A program made the position numbers and the translations under genes. Shown here piece after piece: positions 24,991 to 33,500 of a DNA stretch of 64,000 nucleotides (positions within the stretch are counted from its first letter, which is position 1; each line of letters opens with the position of its first letter). The DNA comes from Planctomycetaceae bacterium (GTDB lineage: Bacteria; Planctomycetota; Planctomycetia; Pirellulales; Thermoguttaceae), in contig JAAYAY010000049.1 of NCBI GenBank assembly GCA_012719125.1, positions 1 through 64,000 of the forward strand. The letters run 5' to 3'. Under the pieces are notes generated by a model, which worked only from the letters and a program-made list of their open reading frames with translations, did no database searches and was not told the DNA's origin.

Positions 24991-27813
24991 TTATTGGTTC
25001 ACTTCGATGTTGTCGAGTCCGCCGGTGTCGAGGTAGTAGCGTTCGTCGGCCAGGGTGCGCCAGGTGAAGTGGACGTTGTCGCCGAGGATGGCGTCGTCGC
25101 CGGCAACGATGCCCGTGACCGACTCGACTTCGAGGTATTCCTCCTTCTCACCGCTGGCACGCTTCCGTTTGATCTTGACGGCGATCTCGGTCTTGCCGAT
25201 GCGGTCGCCGGTGTCCATTTTGAGGACGTAGACGGGCGAGGCCTGGGCCTCTTCGCCTTCGGTCATCTTGCGGCCGATGATCACGCGCTGGGAACTCGTG
25301 GAGAACTCGGTGATCTCCTCCTTGGCCTGCTCCTCGGCCGGACGGAAGAGGATCCGTTCCTTGCGGATGCCGCTGGTGGCGTCGGTCATCACGCCCCAGT
25401 AATAGGTGTTCTCTTTGGCCTTGCCCTTCATCTCGAACTTGAACTGGGGGAGCATGCCGTGCTTGGCCATGAATTCGATGGCCGCCCCCACGACCACGGG
25501 ACTCTTCGGATCGACGATCACGCCGGGGTTGCGCCCCTTTTCATCCTGGTAGGGATACCAGTTGCCGGCGTAGTGCTGATGCATGGGCACGATTCGCGAC
25601 GGCGACAGGGGAACGTACATGCGGACGAGCCGCTGGATGTAGTCGAGCTTGGTGGGCAGTCCGGCCAGGAGGACGACGTCGGTGTTGTGGTCGACGATCC
25701 GTTCGCAGTAGTCGAACAGCAACTCGTCGAAGACGTCGTGGACGACGCCCTCGAATTCCTCCCGATTGACGTAGAGGTCGAGTTCCTGCTGAACCGTGTA
25801 GTAGCCCGGGCCGCGCAGCTTGTCGAACACGGCCTGGAGGGAATCGAGTACGGAGGGATCGATAATCTCGGGATCGGTGTGCGAGATCGGCTCGTCGGTG
25901 ACGTTGTCGACGGCGTTGTTCAGATAGACCTGGGCCAGGGGCACGAACAGCCGGTTGATCCAGCCGACCCGTTGGGCGCGGAACTCGCGGTTCTTGGGCA
26001 CCTCGGGACCGAACAGGAACTGGATGTCCTCGTCCTCCAGGCCGACGGCCTCGGCGAAGGTGGGAACGATGATCGTCTCCAGCAGCCGCTTGACCAACTG
26101 GTCGCCGCCCAGGGCGATGCCGTCCTGATGGAGGACGGCGCCGCGAATCGAGTCGTCGATCTTCGATTCGAAGTTGTAGCGTGCGATCATCAGGTCGGTG
26201 GTGCCGCCGCCGACGTCGATGCAGGCGATGCGGATTTCGCTGGCCGGGTCGCCGAACGATTCCCCCTCGGCCGGCATTCCGGGGCGGCGCCGGGGCGGCG
26301 GGGCGGGACCGCCCGGGCGGCGCAGGCCGGGACGAGCCCGGCGCCGGGCGGCGGGTGTGGCCGCCGGACCTTCGTCAACCTCCTCTTCCTGCTTTGCCGG
26401 CATCGCGCCGCGATCCTGCCGCAGCAAGGCAAACCAGAGCCGCGGGTCCTGGCCCAGCAGACGCAGTTCGCTCCAGATGTAGGTAAGGTGGACGGCGCTG
26501 GCTTCGTCGATGCTGAGATTCAGTTCGGGCTCGACCCGCTGGTGTTTGCCGAGGGTGAGCCTGAAGATATTGATCGCCTTCTGCGCCTGGGCTTCGAGCC
26601 GTTTCTGTTCCTCCTCGATCATTCCGCTGGGGAACGTCAAGGTCATGGTGCGGATCTCGCGGGCTCGTCCCGAATCGCCGGAAGCCGACCGGTAGGCGTG
26701 TGAGTTGACGTACATGTAGGCCTGGGTGAGCATCTCGTAGAGAGCGGCCGTCATCATGCAGCGAGGGGCGTGGCGCGGCTTGTGGGGAGCCGGCGTGGCA
26801 TACTCCGACTCGCGGGGTTTGCGCCCGGTGAGCAGGAAATCGCGATCGTCTTCGTGCACGAAACGCAAGTAGGGACCGCGCAACGGTGCGGCATAGGCGC
26901 CGGTTGCGCAACGATCGCCCGGATCGGCCATGTGCCAGTTGGCCCCTTCCAGCCAACTCGAATCGTCGGCCCACAGGTAGCGTTTGGGGGAACTGAGCCC
27001 GATGCGGATATCTCCGTCCGCCCGCATCACATGGGAGATATCGTCCCCTTCCCGCCCCAGGCGGACCATCGAGAGGTCGTCGAACAGCGTCGGCGTAATC
27101 GTGACTTCGACCTTGTTCTGCTTCAGCTTCTTCTTGTCGCGGGCAAACCAGCCGCCCTTGTCGTCCGCTTCGACGGTGTGGTACTCGATCTTCTTCTGGG
27201 CCACCGGCGGGAGATAGGGAGTGTTGCACCAGATCGTCTTGGATGAAAACCAGCGGGCCGACGGCGTGCTCTCGTATTCGCCTTCGTCGTTCCAGGCGTC
27301 GAAGTGATAGCGGTTGAGCAACTCGAACGGCATCATCTGGGGAGTCTGGGTGATCTCGCCCGTCATCTCGAGCAGCAGGGCCCCGGTCCGGCTATTGCCG
27401 AAGTCGATGATCATGTGGACGTGTTTGGCGTCGCCGGCCGTAGCCGCCGCCGAACGGATGCAGAGGTCGACGGCGGGAATGCCGCGCAGCGGGTTTCCCT
27501 GTACGTCGAGAAACCCGTCCAAGGTGATCTCAAAATCCTTGGTGAGCGCGCCCGGGTCGCAGAAGTAGCCTACGTCGGGATCACCGCAGGTCGTGTCGAC
27601 CGCCAGGAACAGCTTCGACGTAGCGGCCTGAATGATCTGCCACTGAATGAAGGGGTACTCCCGCGCCGGCGGCCCTTCGGCTCCTTCGGCCTGTTCGACG
27701 CCGCATCGGCAGCGCTGCCAGCCGTAACCGATCTGGGCGGCCTGATAACGGCTTCCGCCCCGCATCGGAACGCAGATCACTTGGACGCCCGTATTCGCAA
27801 ACAGTATGTGCAT
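24991..27813 (-). CDS. SrfB-like actin/Hsp70-fold ATPase
   Basis: 940 residues from ATG 27813. MIIDFGNSRTGALLLEM (about residue 139) looks like phosphate-1 and IACIDVGGGTTDLMIARY (about 529) like phosphate-2 of the actin/Hsp70 fold. DVVLLAGLPTKLDYIQ (about 713) fits the adenosine motif. A Pro/Arg-rich insertion lies at about 481-517 just before phosphate-2. This size and layout fit the SrfB virulence-factor family, and the upstream neighbour is SrfC-like, as in srfABC loci. There is no Shine-Dalgarno; instead a TGAACCC heptad array ends 13 nt before the start. It likely forms an ATP-dependent cytoplasmic assembly with the SrfC-like GTPase. Confidence 0.75.
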   Translation of the reverse strand: MHILFANTGVQVICVPMRGGSRYQAAQIGYGWQRCRCGVEQAEGAEGPPAREYPFIQWQIIQAATSKLFLAVDTTCGDPDVGYFCDPGALTKDFEITLDGFLDVQGNPLRGIPAVDLCIRSAAATAGDAKHVHMIIDFGNSRTGALLLEMTGEITQTPQMMPFELLNRYHFDAWNDEGEYESTPSARWFSSKTIWCNTPYLPPVAQKKIEYHTVEADDKGGWFARDKKKLKQNKVEVTITPTLFDDLSMVRLGREGDDISHVMRADGDIRIGLSSPKRYLWADDSSWLEGANWHMADPGDRCATGAYAAPLRGPYLRFVHEDDRDFLLTGRKPRESEYATPAPHKPRHAPRCMMTAALYEMLTQAYMYVNSHAYRSASGDSGRAREIRTMTLTFPSGMIEEEQKRLEAQAQKAINIFRLTLGKHQRVEPELNLSIDEASAVHLTYIWSELRLLGQDPRLWFALLRQDRGAMPAKQEEEVDEGPAATPAARRRARPGLRRPGGPAPPPRRRPGMPAEGESFGDPASEIRIACIDVGGGTTDLMIARYNFESKIDDSIRGAVLHQDGIALGGDQLVKRLLETIIVPTFAEAVGLEDEDIQFLFGPEVPKNREFRAQRVGWINRLFVPLAQVYLNNAVDNVTDEPISHTDPEIIDPSVLDSLQAVFDKLRGPGYYTVQQELDLYVNREEFEGVVHDVFDELLFDYCERIVDHNTDVVLLAGLPTKLDYIQRLVRMYVPLSPSRIVPMHQHYAGNWYPYQDEKGRNPGVIVDPKSPVVVGAAIEFMAKHGMLPQFKFEMKGKAKENTYYWGVMTDATSGIRKERILFRPAEEQAKEEITEFSTSSQRVIIGRKMTEGEEAQASPVYVLKMDTGDRIGKTEIAVKIKRKRASGEKEEYLEVESVTGIVAGDDAILGDNVHFTWRTLADERYYLDTGGLDNIEVNQ

Positions 27814-27826
27814 GGAGGAGTTGTCG

Positions 27827-27882
27827 GGGTTCAGGGTTCAGGGTTCAGGGGGCGGGGTTCAGGGTTCAGGGTCCAGGGTTCA
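27827..27882 (-). repeat. Heptanucleotide array, eight phased TGAACCC-type units
   Basis: On the plus strand the units are GGGTTCA x3, GGGGGCG, GGGTTCA x2, GGGTCCA, GGGTTCA, all in register. In the direction of transcription this is (TGAACCC)n. It fills the spacer between the SrfC-like stop (27912) and the SrfB-like start (27813), ending 13 nt before the ATG. Confidence 0.9.
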
Positions 27883-27902
27883 GGAGGAGAGTACCTGAAC
27901 CC
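27876..27902 (-). terminator. Hairpin formed by last heptad and an inverted copy
   Basis: GGGTTCAGG (27876-27884) pairs with CCTGAACCC (27894-27902) over a 9-nt loop, 10 nt past the SrfC-like stop codon. It could stabilise or attenuate the mRNA between the two srf-like genes. Confidence 0.4.
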
Positions 27903-27911
27903 TGGTTCCTC

Positions 27912-30500
27912 TCATTCATAGGGATCGAGGATCTTGATCAGTTCGGCATTTCCTGGGGGGATCTGCACGTGTTCTCCGGCGCCGAGGGCCAGGGCCTGGG
28001 GAAGACGCTGGGCCCAGCGCTGGACGAACGAGGACATAAGACCGTAACGCTCGAAATCCTGCTGTTCCAGTTCGGCTTCCTCCGACGCGGCGGCGGGGGG
28101 GCCGCCTTCGTCGACGGTCTTCTGGGGCGATTTAATGGGAGTCATGCTCGGGCCGGGATTCATGACGAAGTCGTTCATGATGATCTGCACGTACTTTCGC
28201 CGAGCCCGGCGGCGGGCGGCCTCGTCGCGCGTCTTGAGGTGAACGACCGGACCGAGCCGTTCCGCCAGCACGTCGAAGACCTGCGACGACGTCAGGTAAT
28301 CGCGCAGGTAGCGTACGAAGGCGTTCAGATCGTTGGGGTCGAGCCAAGGACCGCCGTCGCTGTTATCGGCAGTGTATTCCTCCCAGCGTTTGGGAACCGT
28401 GACCGTCGCCCACTCGTGCATGAACTCGCGGAGGCTGCGCGGCAACGGATCGCCGTGGCGCTTGCTGACGATATCGGCGCAGTCGGCCAGGCTCATCTCA
28501 TCGCCGGGCTGGACGCTCATGGTTTCCTGGAGGGCGTGGACGCGATAGTAGGCTTGCTGCTCATCTTGAAGAAGCCAATCAACGACGCGGCGAGCGGCGC
28601 GAATTCGTTTCTCACGATCCACGTTCGCGTCGGGATCGACGACCCAGTCGCGCGAGAGTTGCAGCAGGCGATTCTTGATCTCGAGAATCTCCTTCTGAAG
28701 CTGATCCTGTTTCTCCGTGGCGGTGGTGACTGCGCGGATGCCGGCACTGATCAGGGAGAGTCCGCCGTCGTCGTCGCGCATGGCGGCGTCCCAGCGAAGC
28801 TCGGCCGACTTCATGTACTCGCGCACCATCTCCGATTCGAGGAACGCCTTCTTCGCCCTGACCCACTTCTCGGGGTCGGATTCCTGACGCTGCTGCTCGT
28901 TCGTGTCCCAGGTGCCGGGATAGCGGATCGGGTAGGTGTTGCCGAAAGCCTTCCCCTTGCCGCCGAAGTCGTTCATGACGTTGCCTAAGGCGTCGACCAG
29001 TTGGCCCAGGCGGGCATCGTACAGCCCCTTTTCGGCGTACTCTTCGCGATTGCGAAACTCCTCGTCGATGCCCGTCATGCCGACGAACAGGGCGGGCACC
29101 TCGTCGCGGACCTTGCCGGGCCAGACCTTGTCGCCGTAGCGTGCACGGCCCCACTTGTCGATGTGGTACTTCATCTGCGACGTGACCTCGAGGTTTCCGC
29201 CGCGCGAGAGCAGAAACAGCGTCTGGATCTGCAGTTCCTCGGTATACCGTTCGAACAGGTAGGCCACCTTGCCTCGTTTGACGATCTCCATCTGTTCGTC
29301 GATGGTCTCGGCAGCGGTGCGTTTTCCCTGCTCGGCGCCCTGCCGGCCGGCTCGCATGCCGGGGATGTCGAGAAAGTCCATCTGCTCGATGACCTTGCGC
29401 CAGTCGTCGTTCAACCGATGGGGGAGTACCGGCAGAACCAGTTCGAGCATGGCCGCCTGGATCGTCTCCTGGTCCTCGCCGCCGTCGGCACTCCCGGGGT
29501 GATATTCGAGAACATACCATCCGCCGCGCTCGCGGAGATGGAAATCGGTCCAGTCGACCCGGGTAAAGCACTTCGACGTTCGCCGCTCGTGGAACTTCGC
29601 CCGCTGGCTGTCGAGCAGGAAGCGGACGCCGGCCCAATGGGTGAGAATAGCCGGATCGTGGTCGCCGAGGCGGATCTTCTCCAGGAAGTTGTTGATGCGA
29701 ACGAAAAGGCTGGTAAGCGAATTCCAGTCGTTCCAGAACAGCCGGGCGGCGGCGGCCACGTAGCCATCTTCGGTGAGCGGATAGCGGCTCATCATGCCGC
29801 TCAGCACGGCCTCCTTGGCCGGGAATCCGCGGCGATCCACCGTGCGCATGTAGGAGAAGGCGTCGAGCAGATCCATGCGCCAGCGGCGATCCACCTCGCG
29901 GGTGCCGTATTGGCGGCCCAGATCCACGAACAGTTCCTCTAACTCGCTCTGCTGCCACGCCCGCTCCGACACCTGGCATTCCACGTGGAATCCGCGGGCC
30001 AGCACTCGAATCCATTCGGCCCGGGTCAGGGCGCGGACCATGACCGGATATTCCGGCGCGACGCTGGCCGCGATGCGGTCCTTGGTGGTGAAGCGGGTGA
30101 CCAGCGCGGTGGCTTCGTTCGAGCCGCTCTGGGGATTGAGGTCGTTGTCGAAGGAGAGATCCTTGTAGTAGGCCGGTTCGCCGTGCTGCTCGTCCCGGCC
30201 CAACGGGCTGTAGGCCTCGCTTGACGGCTTGAGCACCTGTCCCATGAACAGGCTCTTGCCGACCTGCGACGGTCCATAGACGGCCGCGGCGACAGGTACC
30301 TTCGAGGAGGTAAACAGGTTGCCGGCCAGTCGCCGCAACTGAAGGACCTCAAACTCGTCGCTCTCGGCGATTGGCAGCAGGTCGACGGCACGGCGTGCCG
30401 AGTTGAACTCGGCCAACCAGTCGCAGAGGTCGGTGGCCAACCCCTCGACCTGCTCAGCCTGCCGGATCAAATTACGGTCGCGTTCGTCGGGAAATCCCAT
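27912..30500 (-). CDS. SrfC-like P-loop GTPase
   Basis: About 862 residues from ATG 30500 (GGAAGGG upstream; an in-frame GTG at 30515 is the alternative). VYGPSQVGKSLFMG at about residue 77 is a Walker A loop. MDFLDIPGMRAGRQG at about 378 gives a DxPG G3 motif, and FVGMTGIDEEF at about 473 is a plausible G4-like T-G-x-D. The remainder is helical with charged segments, ending in a variable region and FVQRWAQRLPQALALGAGEH. Size, P-loop context and pairing with the SrfB-like gene fit the SrfC effector/GTPase family. It probably works as a partner of the downstream ATPase. Confidence 0.7.
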   Translation of the reverse strand: MGFPDERDRNLIRQAEQVEGLATDLCDWLAEFNSARRAVDLLPIAESDEFEVLQLRRLAGNLFTSSKVPVAAAVYGPSQVGKSLFMGQVLKPSSEAYSPLGRDEQHGEPAYYKDLSFDNDLNPQSGSNEATALVTRFTTKDRIAASVAPEYPVMVRALTRAEWIRVLARGFHVECQVSERAWQQSELEELFVDLGRQYGTREVDRRWRMDLLDAFSYMRTVDRRGFPAKEAVLSGMMSRYPLTEDGYVAAAARLFWNDWNSLTSLFVRINNFLEKIRLGDHDPAILTHWAGVRFLLDSQRAKFHERRTSKCFTRVDWTDFHLRERGGWYVLEYHPGSADGGEDQETIQAAMLELVLPVLPHRLNDDWRKVIEQMDFLDIPGMRAGRQGAEQGKRTAAETIDEQMEIVKRGKVAYLFERYTEELQIQTLFLLSRGGNLEVTSQMKYHIDKWGRARYGDKVWPGKVRDEVPALFVGMTGIDEEFRNREEYAEKGLYDARLGQLVDALGNVMNDFGGKGKAFGNTYPIRYPGTWDTNEQQRQESDPEKWVRAKKAFLESEMVREYMKSAELRWDAAMRDDDGGLSLISAGIRAVTTATEKQDQLQKEILEIKNRLLQLSRDWVVDPDANVDREKRIRAARRVVDWLLQDEQQAYYRVHALQETMSVQPGDEMSLADCADIVSKRHGDPLPRSLREFMHEWATVTVPKRWEEYTADNSDGGPWLDPNDLNAFVRYLRDYLTSSQVFDVLAERLGPVVHLKTRDEAARRRARRKYVQIIMNDFVMNPGPSMTPIKSPQKTVDEGGPPAAASEEAELEQQDFERYGLMSSFVQRWAQRLPQALALGAGEHVQIPPGNAELIKILDPYE

Positions 30501-30534
30501 CAGGCCCTTCCGCACTCAATAATGCTTCGAAACT

Positions 30535-30597
30535 CGTAGCCGAGTCTGTCCCAGACTCGGACTCCTAATCTCCCAGCCTGGGACAGGCTGGGCTACG
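30535..30597. repeat. Cloverleaf-like palindromic repeat (three nested stems)
   Basis: Outer stem CGTAGCC (30535-30541) / GGCTACG (30591-30597) encloses two hairpins: CCGAGTCTG/CAGACTCGG (30540-30548/30552-30560, loop TCC) and CCCAGCCTG/CAGGCTGGG (30572-30580/30584-30592, loop GGA). It fills the spacer immediately after the stop of the giant Ig-like gene. Confidence 0.85.
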
Positions 30598-33500
30598 CTA
30601 AGGTCTGTCTTCGACGATTCTTGATTCCAATCGGAACGTGAACGGGTATCGTTGCTCGGAACCGCCTCCTTGGGGCCGCGATTCCAGGATCAGGCTGTAC
30701 CGTGCCGAACGATCTCCGTAGGCAATCCGCGGCGTGGTGAGTACGGCACGTTGCTGTCCTTCGTAACTCTGGGCGGGTATCCACTCACCTTGTGGGGGCT
30801 GCTCGGCCGCAAACACGCGGTATTCTAGCGGACCTTCCGAGGCAGCCGCTAGTACCTCAATCCGAACGGCAAAATCGTTGCTGCCGCTTTCCAAGGTGCT
30901 CTGAACGCTCAGGAAACGCTTGCCGGTCACCGTCACATTGGCCAACGCTTCGCGCCCCCGATAAACCGCTCGAATCTGTGTGCCTCCGAGCCCTTGAGCA
31001 ACGAACGTCCCGGCCGTCAGGCCCGCCGGCGCGAGGACCGACGGGTCGAGACTCTCGATCGTTGCCGGCACGGGAGACGGCGGCCGTCCCGTCTCGTGCG
31101 CCAGCACGGTCATCACGGGCGTCGTTGCACCGACCTTCAGCGAGACTTCGGCCGGTTGAATGGAAAGGCTCAGCGAGCTGACGTGGACCATGGCCGCGGT
31201 GGAGATGCCGTCGTAAGGTCTGTCGGGAGCGTTGGCGCGTAAAACCACGCGGACCGTGCCGTCCGAGAGCCCTTGGAGCCGACCGTCGGCGGTCGCGCCC
31301 ACAATGCCCTGGCCCGAAGGAATCTCCATCGAGTAGCTCACCGGGAACGACGCCTGTCCGGCGCCCGGTTCGACCTGCACACTCGTGAATCGCCCGATCT
31401 CATTGGGAGCGAGTTCCAGAGTCGGTGGATTCACCAGCAGGCGACCGCCGACCGTGCCATAATCGCCCACCTGAATGAACAATTCAGGTATAGTCACGAG
31501 GTTGCCCAACCGGGCGGACATCCGCGATTCGCCGGGCCGGACGGGCCGCAGGACCGGGCCCGAAGGGGTCTTTTCGAGCCGAGCGAAGTCGTGGGGCTGC
31601 GTGAGTTCGAGGGCCGGATCGTTGCTCACGTCCTGGGTGAAGCCGTCGGAAAAGAACTCGTGGACCCGAACGAGTGCGCCGGGCGAGTTCATGCCGATCC
31701 GCAGCACGTCGGGCGAGAACCGCAGACCCACCCCGGTGCCGACCTGGCGGGTGACGAAACGCGTATCGCCGCCTTCGACAACGTAGCCCGGCCGATTGCG
31801 AATGACGTATTCGGTCCCGTAGTCGTAGCCAGTTCCGAACACGGTCGTCTCGCCCGACACGATGCCTCCGATGGGCCCGCTGCCGGCGACGACGTCGAGC
31901 GCCGCTTCGGCGGTCTGGTTGCCGAGTTGAGCGATCACGGCCGAGCGTCCGAGTCCGACGCCTTCCACCGCCGAACCGCCCACGGTGCGGGCGACCGAAG
32001 GATCGGAGGTGGAGAGCCGCAGACCGTCTGCTTCGCTCACGACGAGCCGCCGCCCGGAGCGTAGGGCAGAAGCCTGGTAGACGAGCCCCTGTCCGGGATG
32101 TACGGCCGCACGGATCGGATCGAGGGTGAACCCGGTCCAGGGATTGTCGGAGACGGTGACTGGGACCGCGGCCGAGAGCCGATTCTGGTAGTTGACGACT
32201 ACGTCGGCGCTGCCCGGAGCCATCCCCTGAACGTCGGCTCCCAAGACCTGCACGGCGCCCGGGTTGGAACCGCTCACCGAGAGCTGCAGCGTCGGATCGA
32301 GGTACAGCAGGTACGTCCCCGAACCGCTGCGGCCGAGGACGCGAAGCCGAGCGATTTCACCGACCGAGAGGAAAAGCCGCGACGGATCGATGATGAGTTC
32401 GGTAATTGGCGTGTCACCCACCGTGACAAAGGACCGCCCCGGCGTGGTCGACTCGGGTAGCTGGGCCATGATCTCGGCAGTCCCGGCTCCGCGAGCGCAG
32501 GCCAGGTTGCCTTGGATCGAGACCGAGGCCGGATTGGAACTGGTCATCACGGCGGAAGTGGTACGGTCGATTCGCCGACCGTCGCTGGTGACCACATAAA
32601 CGCGCAGCTCAAGAGCCTGACCGGGCGAGAGCACACCATTGGAAGGTTCCACCACGATCCGGCCGTCGAGCACGCCTGCCGGCAGAACGCGGACCATGGT
32701 CGTCGCCAGCTTGTCGCCCCAAGCGAAGGTCACGCCTGCCGAACCGGGCGCCACACCCACCAGGCTGTGGGTCAACGGATCGTAGCGCACCACGCCGGGC
32801 AGGGCCGAGGTGACTTGAGCCGAGCGGCTGAAATCGGTATCGCCGCGGAACACGCCCAGATCGGCGCCGATGCGCCGGCTCTCGCCGACGATCATCTCGA
32901 TCGTGTCCTGGTCGACGACCAACGCGTCGTCGATCGACTGGACGACATTGATTTTGGCCGGTGCGCTTGCGATCGAGTTGTATTGGGCGGTGACGGCGCT
33001 CTCACCAAGGGCAAGGCCGGACACAGTAGCGCCGCTCAACTGGGCGACCTGCTCGTTGCTGCTCGCCCACCGAACACCGGCCATGTCGGTGATCCGCCCG
33101 ATCGATTTGCCGGCCTTGTAGCCGATCGCCTCGAGGACGACCGACTCGCCGGGCAGGATGTTGACCAATTCAGGCGTAATGCGGAGTTCGTCGATATCGA
33201 GTCCTTCGGAAACCGTGACCTGCAGGCCGCCCTTGGAGGCAACGCCGTCGAATTCGGCCTCCACCACGGTCGAGCCGGGGGTGACACCGATCATGGTGCC
33301 TTCGGAAAACGACACGGGGCCCCGCAGCTCGCCGCCGCCCAGGCTCATCGTGGCCTTCTTCGTGACCATGCGGACGAACCCGTCTTCATACTCGGCCTCG
33401 ACACGGAAGTCATCGAACACGGCACCGACCGGAAATGCGACGGCCGGACCCTGGTCGCTCACGACTCGCACGTCGATGGGCTGGTCGGGCCGGCGCGACG

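Noticed and set aside
24865..26703. 612-codon plus-strand ORF
   Set aside because: Antisense shadow of the SrfB-like gene; no domain and biased composition.
27827..27882. CRISPR array
   Set aside because: The repeat unit is 7 nt with no spacers of CRISPR length; it is a short tandem repeat.
30535..30597. tRNA gene because of the cloverleaf-like pairing
   Set aside because: No anticodon-loop layout, no T-loop GGTTCGAATC, no CCA-type acceptor stem; the two arms are symmetrical hairpins.
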